NCBI GenBank assembly: GCA_044868295.1
Contig: JBIOWF010000109.1
Location: forward strand, 1 to 35,012
DNA from: JBIOWF01 sp044868295
GTDB taxonomy: Bacteria; Actinomycetota; Actinomycetes; Streptosporangiales; Streptosporangiaceae
Length of the DNA stretch: 35,012 nt
Direction of reading: 5' to 3'
Shown: piece by piece, positions 14,694 through 23,340 of the stretch
Layout of the letters: each line of letters begins with the position of its first letter
How positions within the stretch are numbered: position 1 is the stretch's first letter
Made by a program: the position numbers and the translations under genes
The notes under the pieces: generated by a model
Told to the model about the DNA's origin: nothing
What the model saw: the letters and a program-made list of their open reading frames with translations, nothing else
The model's database searches: none

Positions 14694-15473
14694 CTAGCTG
14701 GACATCTCACCAAAGCGGCAAATCTTGACGAACTCGCCAGCGTCGAGACTGGCCCCTCCGACGAGAGCGCCGTCGACGTCTGGCTGCGCCATGATGCCCG
14801 CGATGTTGTCCGACTTCACCGAGCCTCCGTAAAGGATACGGACCGCGGTGGCCACATCGGCCCCGTACAGCTCGGCGAGTCGCGCTCTGATGGCCCCGCA
14901 GACCTCCTGGGCGTCCGCCGGAGTCGCCACCTCCCCGGTGCCGATCGCCCACACCGGTTCGTACGCGATCACGATCGACTTCGCCTGCTCGGCGGGGATC
15001 CCGTTGAGAGCGCCGTCGAGCTGGGAGATCGTGTAGGCGACCTGGCCGCCCTCCTGGCGGATCGGCAGCCCCTCGCCGACGCACAGGATCGGTGTCAGCG
15101 AGTGCCGGTAGGCCGCCTTCACCTTGGCGTTGCAGAGGGCGTCGTCCTCGTTGTGGTACTGGCGCCGCTCGGAGTGCCCCACCAGCGTGAACGTGCAGCC
15201 GAGCTTGGCCAGCATCTGACCGGAGATCTCGCCCGTGTAGGCGCCGGCGTCATGCTGGGACAGGTCCTGCGCGCCGTACACGATCCGGAGCTTGTCGCCG
15301 TCGACCAGCGTCTGGACGCTGCGCAGGCTGGTGAACGGCGGGAGCACCGCGACCTCGACGGCGTCGAAGTTCTTGTCGGTGAGTGAGAAGGCCAGCTTCT
15401 GCACCAGGTTGATGGCCTCAAGATGGCTGAGGTTCATCTTCCAGTTGCCGGCCATCAGCGGCTTACGACTCAT
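14694..15473 (-). CDS. tpiA: Triosephosphate isomerase
   Basis: Interconverts dihydroxyacetone phosphate and glyceraldehyde-3-phosphate. The 259-residue TIM barrel has all catalytic residues: N10 and K12 (GNWKMN), H100 (LVGHSERRQ) and E172 (AYEPVWAIGTG), plus the phosphate-binding GGSVKSDN near the C-terminus. ATG start at 15473, preceded by GAGGAGG. Those bases belong to a 20-base block (15478-15497) also found in the rapZ-yvcK repeats. It is third in the gap-pgk-tpiA-secG order, with a 63-base gap from pgk. Confidence 0.97.
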   Translation of the reverse strand: MSRKPLMAGNWKMNLSHLEAINLVQKLAFSLTDKNFDAVEVAVLPPFTSLRSVQTLVDGDKLRIVYGAQDLSQHDAGAYTGEISGQMLAKLGCTFTLVGHSERRQYHNEDDALCNAKVKAAYRHSLTPILCVGEGLPIRQEGGQVAYTISQLDGALNGIPAEQAKSIVIAYEPVWAIGTGEVATPADAQEVCGAIRARLAELYGADVATAVRILYGGSVKSDNIAGIMAQPDVDGALVGGASLDAGEFVKICRFGEMSS

Positions 15474-15477
15474 TTCG

Positions 15478-15497
15478 CCTCCTCGCCTGACGGCTCG
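15478..15497 (-). repeat. 20-base ribosome-site block shared with the yvcK leader repeats
   Basis: The plus-strand sequence CCTCCTCGCCTGACGGCTCG at 15478-15497 is identical to 20150-20169 and 20230-20249. In the sense of transcription it ends in GAGGAGG, followed after a few bases by ATGAGT in each case. The same translation-initiation module therefore stands before tpiA and yvcK. Confidence 0.85.
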
Positions 15498-15536
15498 CCG
15501 ACGCGGGAGCCACGACTACCCTGCCCCTCGGCCCGC

Positions 15537-16727
15537 TCACTCGTCCTCCAGCGCGACCAGTCCAGGAAGGGTCTTGCCTTCGAGATATTCGAGGCTTGCC
15601 CCGCCACCGGTGGAGATGTGCGAGAACCCGTCCTCCGGCAGGCCGAGTCTCCGCACGGCCGCCGCCGAGTCGCCGCCGCCGACCACGGTGAACGCGTCGG
15701 AGGCGATCAGCGCCTCCGCCACGGCACGGGTGCCACCGGCGAACGCGTCGAACTCGAACACGCCCATCGGGCCGTTCCAGAACACGGTCTTGGCGTCCGC
15801 GACCTTGGCGGCGAACAGCTCCCGGCTCCCGGGCCCGATGTCCAGGCCCTGCCGATCAGCCGGGATCTCGGTGGCGTCGACCACGTCGAAGGGCGCGTCA
15901 GGGGCGAAGTGCGTGGCGGCCAGGACGTCCACCGGCAGCACCAGGTCCACGCCACGAGACGCGGCCTCCTCGAGGAAGCCGCGGACCTGGTCGAGCTGGT
16001 CCTCCTGCAGCAGCGACCCACCGACCTCGTAGCCCTGGGCCTTGAGGAACGTGTAGGCCATGCCGCCGCCGATGACCAGCCGGTCGACCTTCTTCAGCAG
16101 GTTGGCGATGACCCCGAGCTTGTCGGAGACCTTCGCGCCGCCCAGCACCACGACGTACGGCCTGGCCGTGTCCTCGGTGAGCCGCTTGAGCACCTCGACC
16201 TCGGCCACGATGAGGTTGCCCGCCGCGTGCGGAAGCCGCTTGGGCACGTCGTAGACGCTGGCGTGCTTGCGGTGCACCGCGCCGAAGCCGTCACCGACGT
16301 AGGCCTCGGCGAGCGCGGCCAGCCGGCCGGCGAACTCGCCCCGGACCGCGTCGTCCTTGGCCTCCTCGCCCGGCTCGAAGCGCAGGTTCTCCAGGAGGGC
16401 CACCTGGCCGACTCCGAGAGCCTCGACCGTGCTCCGCGCGGACTCCCCGACCACGTCGGTCGCGAAGGCGACCTCTTGGCCGAGCAGCTCCGCGAGCCGC
16501 TTGGCGACCGGGGCCAGCGAGTATTTGGGATTGGGGGTGCCCTTGGGACGCCCCAGGTGGGCGCAGACGATCACCTTGGCGTCACGCTCGACCAGAGTCT
16601 TGATCGTCGGCACCGACGCCCGGATCCGCCCGTCATCGGTGATCACGTCCCCGTCCAGGGGGACGTTGAGGTCGGCGCGCACGAGTACGCGCCGGCCCTT
16701 CACGTCGAGCGAGTCGATTGTCCGCAT
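15537..16727 (-). CDS. pgk: Phosphoglycerate kinase
   Basis: Transfers phosphate from 1,3-bisphosphoglycerate to ADP. The protein is 396 residues from the ATG at 16727, the usual length. The N-terminus RVLVRADLNVPLDGD is the family signature, GHLGRPKG-type sequence appears as CAHLGRPKGTPNP, and the C-terminal nucleotide loop is VVGGGDSAAAV. An upstream in-frame start at 16784 would add 19 residues that overlap gap and have no family counterpart. The ATG overlaps the gap TGA by one base (TGATG), so pgk is translationally coupled to gap. Confidence 0.97.
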   Translation of the reverse strand: MRTIDSLDVKGRRVLVRADLNVPLDGDVITDDGRIRASVPTIKTLVERDAKVIVCAHLGRPKGTPNPKYSLAPVAKRLAELLGQEVAFATDVVGESARSTVEALGVGQVALLENLRFEPGEEAKDDAVRGEFAGRLAALAEAYVGDGFGAVHRKHASVYDVPKRLPHAAGNLIVAEVEVLKRLTEDTARPYVVVLGGAKVSDKLGVIANLLKKVDRLVIGGGMAYTFLKAQGYEVGGSLLQEDQLDQVRGFLEEAASRGVDLVLPVDVLAATHFAPDAPFDVVDATEIPADRQGLDIGPGSRELFAAKVADAKTVFWNGPMGVFEFDAFAGGTRAVAEALIASDAFTVVGGGDSAAAVRRLGLPEDGFSHISTGGGASLEYLEGKTLPGLVALEDE

Positions 16728-17731
16728 CAGAGCGAGGCGCCCACGTACTCGATGAGGTCGGCGAGGCGGTTGGAGTAACCCCACTCGTTGTCGTACCAGC
16801 CGACGACCTTGACCTGGTTGCCGATGACCTTCGTGAGACCGGCGTCGAGGATGCAGGACGAGGGGTCGGTCACGATGTCGGTGGAGACGATCGGGTCCTC
16901 GGTATAGCTGAGGTAGCCCTTCAGCGGCCCCTCGGCGGCGGCCTTCAGCGCGGCGTTGACCTCCTCGACGGTCGTGTCCCGCCCGACCTCCACGGTCAGG
17001 TCGGTCGCCGAACCCGTGGGGATCGGCACGCGCAGCGCGTAGCCGTCCAGCTTGCCCTTGAGCTCAGGCAGCACGAGGCCGATCGCCTTGGCGGCGCCGG
17101 TCGAGGTGGGGACGATGTTCAGCGCGGCGGCGCGCGCACGGCGCAGGTCGCTGTGCGGGCCGTCCTGCAGGTTCTGGTCCTGCGTGTACGCGTGGATCGT
17201 GGTCATCAGACCCTTCTCGATACCGAAGGTGTCGTTGATGACCTTCGCCATCGGGGCCAGGCAGTTGGTCGTGCAGGAGGCGTTGGAGATGATCGTGTGC
17301 GCGGCCGGGTCGTAGGTGTCGTGGTTGACACCCATGACGATCGTCACGTCCTCGTTCTTCGCCGGAGCGGAGATGATGACCTTCTTCGCGCCGTTGTCGG
17401 CGTGCACCCGGGCCTTGTTGGCGTCGGTGAACAGACCGGTCGACTCGACGACGACGTCGACGCCCAGGTCACCCCAGGGCAGCTTGGCCGGGTCGCGCTC
17501 GGCGAAGGCCTTGATGGCCTTGCCGTCCACGGTGATCTCGTCCGCCGAGGCCTTCACCTCGTACGGCAGGCGGCCCAGGATGCTGTCGTACTTCAGCAGG
17601 TGGGCGAGCGTGGCATTGTCGGTCAGGTCGTTGACAGCGACGATCTCGATGTCCTTACCGCTGGCTGCCACAGCGCGCCAGAAATTGCGGCCGATACGGC
17701 CGAAGCCGTTGACGCCTACGCGGATGCTCAC
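16727..17731 (-). CDS. gap: Glyceraldehyde-3-phosphate dehydrogenase
   Basis: NAD-dependent oxidative phosphorylation of glyceraldehyde-3-phosphate. It is 334 residues from the GTG at 17731, preceded by GAGGAG. The Rossmann motif is VGVNGFGRIGRNF at 5-17, N34-D35 fits NAD preference, and the active-site signature SNASCTTNCLAP places the catalytic cysteine at 153. The frame is open 45 bases further upstream, but that part does not match the family. It is the first gene of gap-pgk-tpiA-secG and overlaps pgk by one base. Confidence 0.97.
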   Translation of the reverse strand: MSIRVGVNGFGRIGRNFWRAVAASGKDIEIVAVNDLTDNATLAHLLKYDSILGRLPYEVKASADEITVDGKAIKAFAERDPAKLPWGDLGVDVVVESTGLFTDANKARVHADNGAKKVIISAPAKNEDVTIVMGVNHDTYDPAAHTIISNASCTTNCLAPMAKVINDTFGIEKGLMTTIHAYTQDQNLQDGPHSDLRRARAAALNIVPTSTGAAKAIGLVLPELKGKLDGYALRVPIPTGSATDLTVEVGRDTTVEEVNAALKAAAEGPLKGYLSYTEDPIVSTDIVTDPSSCILDAGLTKVIGNQVKVVGWYDNEWGYSNRLADLIEYVGASL

Positions 17732-17958
17732 AGATCCGATCTCCTCGTACGTCGTGCGCCGGCGCACCGGCGACAAGCTGGCTTTGAAACCTCAGTGACA
17801 GACCTTATCCGACGCAAATTGGTTTAGACCATCCGCGGGGGGTCTTCGCCCGGAACAGCCCAAACACACACCAAAAATTGCCAATCTCAGTCAAGCGCCC
17901 GGCTTGTCACAGTAAACCGCTGCCCTGAGTCGGCGAGGTGACACGTCCCTGCCGCGTG

Positions 17959-18018
17959 CCCTACTGCGCCCCTTACTGCGCCCCCCAATGGGCTCTCTGG
18001 TGGGCTCCCTACTGGGCG
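17959..18018. repeat. 12-bp imperfect tandem repeat, five units, across the whiA stop codon
   Basis: Five consecutive 12-base units start at 17959, 17971, 17983, 17995 and 18007; the first two differ by one base and the others more, with a C-rich start and GCGCC or GGGCT end. The last unit includes the whiA TAG (18009-18011). On the minus strand they follow the WhiA C-terminus directly. The array is a multiple of three, so loss of the stop would add four residues per unit. Confidence 0.8.
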
Positions 18019-18989
18019 AGCATGTCGGCGGTGAGGTTGGCCTCCGTGCTGGCGATGCCGAGATCCTGTGCCCGCTTGTCGGCCATGGCCAGCAGCCGCC
18101 TGATCCGCCCGGCGATGGCGTCCTTGGTGAGCGGCGGGTCCGCGATCTGGCCGAGCTCCTCCAGAGACGCCTGCTTGTGCTCCACCCGGAGCCGGCCGGC
18201 GACCACCAGGTGCTCGGGGGCCTCCTCGCCCAGGATCTCCAGGGCACGCTGCACCCGGGCGCCCGCCGCGACGGCGGCCCTCGCGGACCTGCGCAGGTTG
18301 GCGTCGTCGAAGTTGGCCAGCCGGTTCGCGGTCGCCCGTACCTCACGGCGCATCCGCCGCTCCTCCCAGGCCAGCACGCTGTCGTGCGCGCCCAGACGGG
18401 TCAGCAGGGCGCTGATCGCGTCGCCGTCACGGACCACCACCCGGTCCACGCCGCGCACCTCGCGCGCCTTGGCGTGGATCTTCAACCGCCGTGCGGAGCC
18501 CACCAGCGCCAGGGCGGCCTCCGGACCCGGACAGGTCACCTCCAGGGACATGGAACGGCCCGGCTCGGTCAGCGACCCGTGGGCCAGAAAAGCGCCACGC
18601 CACGCCGCCTCAGCGTCACAGGTGGCACCGGAGACCACCTGACGGGGCAGCCCGCGGACCGGACGGCCGTGATTGTCGATCAGCCCCGTCTGCCGGGCCA
18701 GCGCCTCGCCGTCCTTGTAGACCCGCACGACGTAGCGCGAACCCTTGCGCAGACCCGCGGGCGCCAGCACCAGCACCTCGGCCTTGTGACCGAACACCTC
18801 GCCGATGTCCCTGATCAGCCGCCGGGCGGTGACATTGGTGTCCAGCTCCGCCTCGATCACGATCCGCCCGCCGACCAGGTGCAGCCCGCTCGCGAACCGC
18901 AGCAGCGTCGACACCTCAGCCTTACGACAGCAAGACTTCAGCACCGGTAGGCGGCTCAGCTCGTCTTTTACCACACCCGTCATGGCCAT
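18009..18989 (-). CDS. whiA: Sporulation/division regulator WhiA
   Basis: A 326-residue WhiA. In Streptomyces it works with WhiB to activate genes for sporulation septation. The N-terminal half has the LAGLIDADG-like fold pattern of the family (VSTLLRFASGLHLVGGRIVI), and GATCDAEAAWRGAFLAHGSL is highly conserved. The C-terminal half carries the helix-turn-helix (NFDDANLRRSARAAVAAGAR, then QASLEELGQIADPPLTKDAI). The start MAMTGVVKDELSRL matches homologues; a second ATG lies two codons on. GGAGG is about 10 bases before the first ATG. It is the last gene of uvrC-rapZ-yvcK-whiA, 63 bases after yvcK. Confidence 0.95.
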   Translation of the reverse strand: MAMTGVVKDELSRLPVLKSCCRKAEVSTLLRFASGLHLVGGRIVIEAELDTNVTARRLIRDIGEVFGHKAEVLVLAPAGLRKGSRYVVRVYKDGEALARQTGLIDNHGRPVRGLPRQVVSGATCDAEAAWRGAFLAHGSLTEPGRSMSLEVTCPGPEAALALVGSARRLKIHAKAREVRGVDRVVVRDGDAISALLTRLGAHDSVLAWEERRMRREVRATANRLANFDDANLRRSARAAVAAGARVQRALEILGEEAPEHLVVAGRLRVEHKQASLEELGQIADPPLTKDAIAGRIRRLLAMADKRAQDLGIASTEANLTADMLAQ

Positions 18990-19052
18990 GTGTGCGTGTC
19001 CTCCCCCAAACAGACTTTGGCAGCAAGTCTCTCGCACCTTGACAGGCGGGGA

Positions 19053-20063
19053 TCACCGCTTACCGCGGAAAATCTCGTCCAGGACCGCGGCAAGTCGTGG
19101 TCCATCGTGTCTCGGAGACCCGTCAGAGGCACCCACATCGGCCAATACGAGCCTCCCCCCGATCGACACGGCCGCCTTCTCCAGCTCACACGGGTCGTCG
19201 GCGACCGAGTCATCGGCGAGCACCGCGTCGACGACCAGCGACGGCGCGTGCTGCCTGAGCACCTCCAGATGCTTCTCCGGCGAGAACCCGTCGGTCTCCC
19301 CCGGCTGGGGGGCGAGGTTGAGGATCACCAGGCGCCGCGCGCTGGTCGACTGGAGCGCCCGCGCCAGCTCGGGCACCTTCAGATGAGGGAGCACACTGGT
19401 GAACCACGACCCCGGCCCGAACACCACCCAGTCGGCCTCCTCGACCGCCTGGACGGCCTGCGGGCACGCGGGCGGATCAGGCGGCACCAGGGAGATGGCC
19501 CGCACCCGGCCCGGGGTCAGCGCGCACGCCACCTGCCCCTGGACGGTCGTGACCTCCCCGTCGAGCTCGACCTCGGCCTGGATGTCCAGCGGGACCGACG
19601 CCATGGGGATCACCCGGCCGTGCGCGCCCAGCAGCCGGCCCACCCAGTCCAGGCCCCGCACCGGATCGCCGAGCAGCTCCCACAGGGCGACGATCAGCAG
19701 GTTTCCCACAGCGTGTCCGTGCATCTCCCCCGCGCTGCGAAAGCGGTGCTGGACGACCTCGCTCCAGGTTTGGCCCCATTCGTCGTCACCGCACAGCGCG
19801 GCCAGCGCCATCCGCAGGTCACCGGGGGGCAGCACGCCGAATTCACGCCTCAGACGGCCGCTGGACCCTCCATCGTCGGCCACCGTCACGATGGCCGTGA
19901 GATCGGCCGTCACCGTCCTCAGCGCCGACAGGGACGCGTACAGCCCGTGCCCACCCCCGAGGGCGACGACCTTGGGCCCGCGCCGCCTGGCGCCTTCGCC
20001 TAGTTCGCCCTCCTGGTCACCGGATTCGCCGTGTTCATGCGTGAGTTCACCTGCGTCACTCAT
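19053..20063 (-). CDS. yvcK: YvcK/GlmR-type gluconeogenesis factor
   Basis: A 336-residue member of the CofD-like YvcK family, needed in Bacillus for growth on gluconeogenic carbon and tied to cell-wall precursor supply through UDP-sugar binding. The motif ALGGGHGLYASLSALR begins at 34, with VADDGGSSGRLRREFG at 61-76 and VPLDIQAEVELDG in the middle. The first 30 residues (MSDAGELTHEHGESGDQEGE) are hydrophilic. Their DNA resembles the leader repeats just upstream, as if the gene start were a fourth, worn copy. ATG at 20063 with GAGGAGGG 4 bases upstream. Member of the rapZ-yvcK-whiA operon. Confidence 0.93.
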   Translation of the reverse strand: MSDAGELTHEHGESGDQEGELGEGARRRGPKVVALGGGHGLYASLSALRTVTADLTAIVTVADDGGSSGRLRREFGVLPPGDLRMALAALCGDDEWGQTWSEVVQHRFRSAGEMHGHAVGNLLIVALWELLGDPVRGLDWVGRLLGAHGRVIPMASVPLDIQAEVELDGEVTTVQGQVACALTPGRVRAISLVPPDPPACPQAVQAVEEADWVVFGPGSWFTSVLPHLKVPELARALQSTSARRLVILNLAPQPGETDGFSPEKHLEVLRQHAPSLVVDAVLADDSVADDPCELEKAAVSIGGRLVLADVGASDGSPRHDGPRLAAVLDEIFRGKR

Positions 20064-20300
20064 GCACCCTCCTCGCCTGACGGCTCATCCGTCGCATACG
20101 CGAGACACCGCTGTGCCTATTGGTGAGTCCGCTTCGCTCACTCATGCACCCTCCTCGCCTGACGGCTCGTCCGTCGCACGCGAGACACTGCTGTGCCTAT
20201 TGGTGAGTCCGCTTCGCTCACTCATGCACCCTCCTCGCCTGACGGCTCGTCGGTCGCATTCGCGAGACACTGCTGTGTTTATTGGTGAGTTCGCTTCGCT
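20057..20300 (-). repeat. Three tandem 80/82-bp copies of the yvcK leader/start region
   Basis: Unit boundaries are at 20057, 20139 and 20219, ending at 20300 (82, 80 and 82 bases); copies are about 90% identical or better. Read on the minus strand, each unit contains AGCGAAGCG, a variable middle, then GAGGAGGGTGC followed by ATGAGTG. Thus each carries a ribosome site and an ATG (20225, 20145 and the real yvcK ATG 20063). The mini-ORF from 20225 (27 residues) ends in a TGA overlapping the ATG at 20145 as ATGA. The one from 20145 (29 residues) ends at 20056, overlapping the yvcK start by 8 bases. A GTG at 20303, immediately after the rapZ TGA, is in frame with the first mini-ORF. Confidence 0.92.
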
Positions 20301-20303
20301 CAC

Positions 20304-21167
20304 TCACTCGCGACCCACGTCCCGGTGGCTGACCTGGACTTCCATGCCGCGGTCACGCAACCGGACGCCGAGTTGCTCGGACATGGCGACGCTGCGGTGC
20401 TTGCCCCCCGTGCAGCCGACCGCCAGTGTCGCATAGCTCTTGCCCTCACGGGTGTAGCCCGCCGCCACGACACCGAACACCTCTTCGTACGCGTCGAGGA
20501 ACTCCTTCGCGCCCGGCTGGTTGAGAACGAACTCCCGGACCGGGGTGTCCAGCCCGTTCATCGGGCGCAGCTCCGGGACCCAGTGCGGGTTGGGCAGGAA
20601 GCGGCAGTCGACCACGAGGTCGGCGTCGACCGGCAGGCCGTACTTGTAGCCGAAGGACACCACGTTGACCTTGAGCCCCGGCCGGTCCTCGCCACCGAAG
20701 AACGACACGATCTTGTTTCGCAACTCGTGGACGTTGAGCGTGGAGGTGTCGATGACCAGGTCCGCGTTGGCCCGGACCTCACGGAGGATGCCCCGCTCGC
20801 GGTCGATCCCGTCGACCAGGCGCCCGTCTCCCTGGAGCGGGTGGGGACGCCTGACGTTCTCGAACCGGCGGACCAGCTCCTCGTCGCTCGCCTCCAGGAA
20901 GACCACCCGGACGCCGACGTCACGGCCGTCCAGCTCCTCGATGGCGGCGTTGAGGTCGGTCGTGAAGGCGAGACTGCGCACGTCGACCACGGCCGCGACC
21001 CTGTCGGCCGCCAGTTTGGCCTTGCCCGCCTCCTCTGCCAGCGAGAACAGCAGGCCCGGCGGCAGGTTGTCGATGACGAACCAGCCCAGGTCCTCCAGCG
21101 CCTTGGCCGCGGTGCTGCGCCCCGCCCCGGACATGCCCGTGACGAGCACGAACGCGGATTCACTCAT
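20304..21167 (-). CDS. rapZ: RapZ/YvcJ-type nucleotide-binding protein
   Basis: A 287-residue P-loop protein. RapZ in E. coli is an RNA-binding adaptor that controls glucosamine-6-phosphate synthase; the role in actinobacteria is less clear. Walker A is GMSGAGRST at 11-19, VIDNLPPGL follows at 31-39, and the C-terminal domain has CTGGKHRSVAMSEQL from 252. ATG at 21167 overlaps the uvrC stop by 8 bases, so it is coupled. Its TGA falls at the first base block of the tandem leader repeats that separate it from yvcK. Confidence 0.94.
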   Translation of the reverse strand: MSESAFVLVTGMSGAGRSTAAKALEDLGWFVIDNLPPGLLFSLAEEAGKAKLAADRVAAVVDVRSLAFTTDLNAAIEELDGRDVGVRVVFLEASDEELVRRFENVRRPHPLQGDGRLVDGIDRERGILREVRANADLVIDTSTLNVHELRNKIVSFFGGEDRPGLKVNVVSFGYKYGLPVDADLVVDCRFLPNPHWVPELRPMNGLDTPVREFVLNQPGAKEFLDAYEEVFGVVAAGYTREGKSYATLAVGCTGGKHRSVAMSEQLGVRLRDRGMEVQVSHRDVGRE

Positions 21168-23100
21168 GGGTCTTTCCCTTCAACGCCACCACGATCGCCT
21201 CTGCCGTCGCCGGCCCGATGCCGGGGACCTCGCAGATCTCGGCCGCGCTTGCGGCACGCAACCGCTTGACCGACCCGAAGTGCCGTAAAAGTGCCTGCCT
21301 GCGCGCCGGACCCAGCCCGGGGACCTCGTCGAGCGCGCTCTCCTTCAGGGTCTTGGACCGCTTCGAACGATGGTAAGTGATGGCGAACCGATGTGCTTCG
21401 TCCCGGACGCGCTGCAGCAGATAGAGGCTCTCGCTGGACCGGGGCAGGATCACCGGCTGGTCGTCGCCGGGCAGCCACACCTCTTCCAGCCTCTTGGCGA
21501 GGCCGCAGACCGCGACCTCGTCGACGCCGAGCTCGTCCAGCGCGCGCTGGGCCGCCGCCGCCTGGGCCGGGCCACCGTCGACCACGACGAGGTTGGGCGG
21601 GTAGGCGAACTTGCGGGGCCGCCCGGTCTCCGGATCGATCGGCATCCCGGTCCGGGGATCTCCGCCCTCGTCGTCGCCCGCCGCCCCGGGCTCGCCGCCC
21701 AGCTCCCCCGTGGCCGACCGCTCCTCCAGGTATCGCTTGAACCGCCGGGAGATCACCTCATGGATCGAGGCCACGTCGCCATCGGCACTCTTGATCGAGA
21801 ACCGGCGGTACTCGCTCTTGCGGGCCAGGCCGTCCTCGAACACGACCATGGAGGCCACCACGTCGGTGCCCTGGATGTGCGACACGTCGTAGCACTCGAT
21901 GCGCAGCGGCGCCTGGTCCAGCTCAAGCGCGTCGGCGATCTCCTGGAGCGCACGGCTGCGGGTCGTGAGGTCGCTCGCGCGGCGGAGCTTGTGCTGCGCG
22001 AGCGACTCCTTCGCGTTGCGCTCGACGGTCTCCATGAGGCTCTTCTTGTCACCCCGCTGCGGGACCCGCACGTCCACCCCGGCCCCCCGCTGCTCGGAGA
22101 GCAACTCCACCACCGCGTCGCCGTCCGGCGGGAGTGCGGGGACGAGGATCTCCCGGGGAATGGCGGCCTCAGCGTAAATCTGCAGCAGGAAGTGCTCGAC
22201 GAGCTCGCCCGGAGTGGTCGCCTCCACCTTGTCGACGACCCAGCCGCGCTGCCCGCGGATGCGGCCGCCCCTTACGTAGAAGACCTGGACGGCGGCTTCC
22301 AGCGCGTCCTCGGCCAGGGCTATCACGTCGCAGTCGGTGCCGTCCCCGAGCACGACGGTCTGTTTCTCCAGAGCCCGCGTCAGTGCCTGGAGATCGTCGC
22401 GGAGCCGCGCGGCCTTCTCGTACTCCTCCACGGCCGCGGCGTCGCGCATCTCCCGCTCCAGCCGCTTCATGAACCTGCCGGTGTTCCCCGCCATGAAGTC
22501 GCAGAAGTCCTCGGCGAGGGCGCGATGCTCGTCGGGTGTCACCCGGCCCACGCAGGGAGCGGAGCACTTGTCGATGTATCCGAGCAGGCAGGGCCGCCCG
22601 ATCTGCCCGGCGCGCCGGAACACCCCGGCGGAGCAGGTCCGCACCGGGAACACGCGCAGCAGCAGGTCGACCGTCTCCCGGATCGCCCAGGCGTGCGAAT
22701 AGGGGCCGAAATATCTCGTGCCCTTGCGCTTGGCGCCGCGCAGCACCTGCACGCGGGGGAACTCCTCGTCCAAGGTGACCGCGAGGAAGGGGTAGGACTT
22801 GTCGTCGCGGTACTTCACGTTGAAGCGGGGGTCGAACTCCTTGATCCACGAGTACTCCAACTGGAGTGCCTCGACCTCGGTGCTCACCACCGTCCAGTCC
22901 ACGGCCCCCGCGCTGCTGAGCATGGTCTGGGTGCGCGGGTGCAGCCCGGCGAAGTCCGCGAAGTAGGAGTTGAGTCGCTGGCGCAGGCTCTTCGCCTTGC
23001 CCACGTAGATCACCCGACCGCCGGGGTCGCAGAAGCGATAGACGCCCGGCGACTCGGGGATCGATCCGGGCGCTGGTCGGTAAGTTGCCGGATCCGCCAC
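21160..23100 (-). CDS. uvrC: Excinuclease ABC subunit UvrC
   Basis: A 646-residue dual-incision nuclease of nucleotide excision repair. Domains in order: GIY-YIG nuclease (PGVYRFCDPGGRVIYVGKAK from about 19), a cysteine cluster around 165-180 (CLLGYIDKCSAPC), UVR domain (EEYEKAARLRDDLQAL), RNase H-like second nuclease (IECYDVSHIQGTDVVASMVV), and C-terminal helix-hairpin-helix pair (VPGLGPARRQALLRHFGS and VPGIGPATAEAI). A Gly/Asp-rich insertion (GEPGAAGDDEGGDPRTG) sits in the second nuclease domain, as in other actinobacteria. GTG start at 23100. It is the first gene of uvrC-rapZ-yvcK-whiA. Confidence 0.96.
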   Translation of the reverse strand: MADPATYRPAPGSIPESPGVYRFCDPGGRVIYVGKAKSLRQRLNSYFADFAGLHPRTQTMLSSAGAVDWTVVSTEVEALQLEYSWIKEFDPRFNVKYRDDKSYPFLAVTLDEEFPRVQVLRGAKRKGTRYFGPYSHAWAIRETVDLLLRVFPVRTCSAGVFRRAGQIGRPCLLGYIDKCSAPCVGRVTPDEHRALAEDFCDFMAGNTGRFMKRLEREMRDAAAVEEYEKAARLRDDLQALTRALEKQTVVLGDGTDCDVIALAEDALEAAVQVFYVRGGRIRGQRGWVVDKVEATTPGELVEHFLLQIYAEAAIPREILVPALPPDGDAVVELLSEQRGAGVDVRVPQRGDKKSLMETVERNAKESLAQHKLRRASDLTTRSRALQEIADALELDQAPLRIECYDVSHIQGTDVVASMVVFEDGLARKSEYRRFSIKSADGDVASIHEVISRRFKRYLEERSATGELGGEPGAAGDDEGGDPRTGMPIDPETGRPRKFAYPPNLVVVDGGPAQAAAAQRALDELGVDEVAVCGLAKRLEEVWLPGDDQPVILPRSSESLYLLQRVRDEAHRFAITYHRSKRSKTLKESALDEVPGLGPARRQALLRHFGSVKRLRAASAAEICEVPGIGPATAEAIVVALKGKTHE

Positions 23101-23340
23101 ACCGCAAGCCTACTGTCAGAGACCGACAATCCACGCGGAGAACGATCAGGATCAGCACGGCGGGATCACGCCGCGGGCACCGGTTCGTGACGACCGGCAG
23201 GGCCGGACACGAAGACGAGATCGTCACATCGAAAGACCGGCCGGATCGCCCGCGTCATGTGATCGCGGACGATCCGGCAATTCCTGGGCGATACCGCCCA
23301 AGCCGCGTCCTCTACGCCGTATCCCCTGAGCCGTGTCTCC
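23101..23340. other. Intergenic region between Rieske lipoprotein and uvrC
   Basis: 240 bases without a credible gene. It must contain the uvrC operon promoter (minus strand) and the end of the Rieske transcript, but I could not place -35/-10 boxes or an SOS-type GAAC-N4-GTTC site. Confidence 0.4.

Noticed and set aside
16728..16784. 19-residue N-terminal extension of phosphoglycerate kinase
   Set aside because: It would lie inside gap; the ATG overlapping the gap stop gives the canonical MRTIDSLDVKG start.
20057..20300. CRISPR-like array
   Set aside because: The units are contiguous with no unique spacers, contain ribosome sites and starts, and no cas genes are present.
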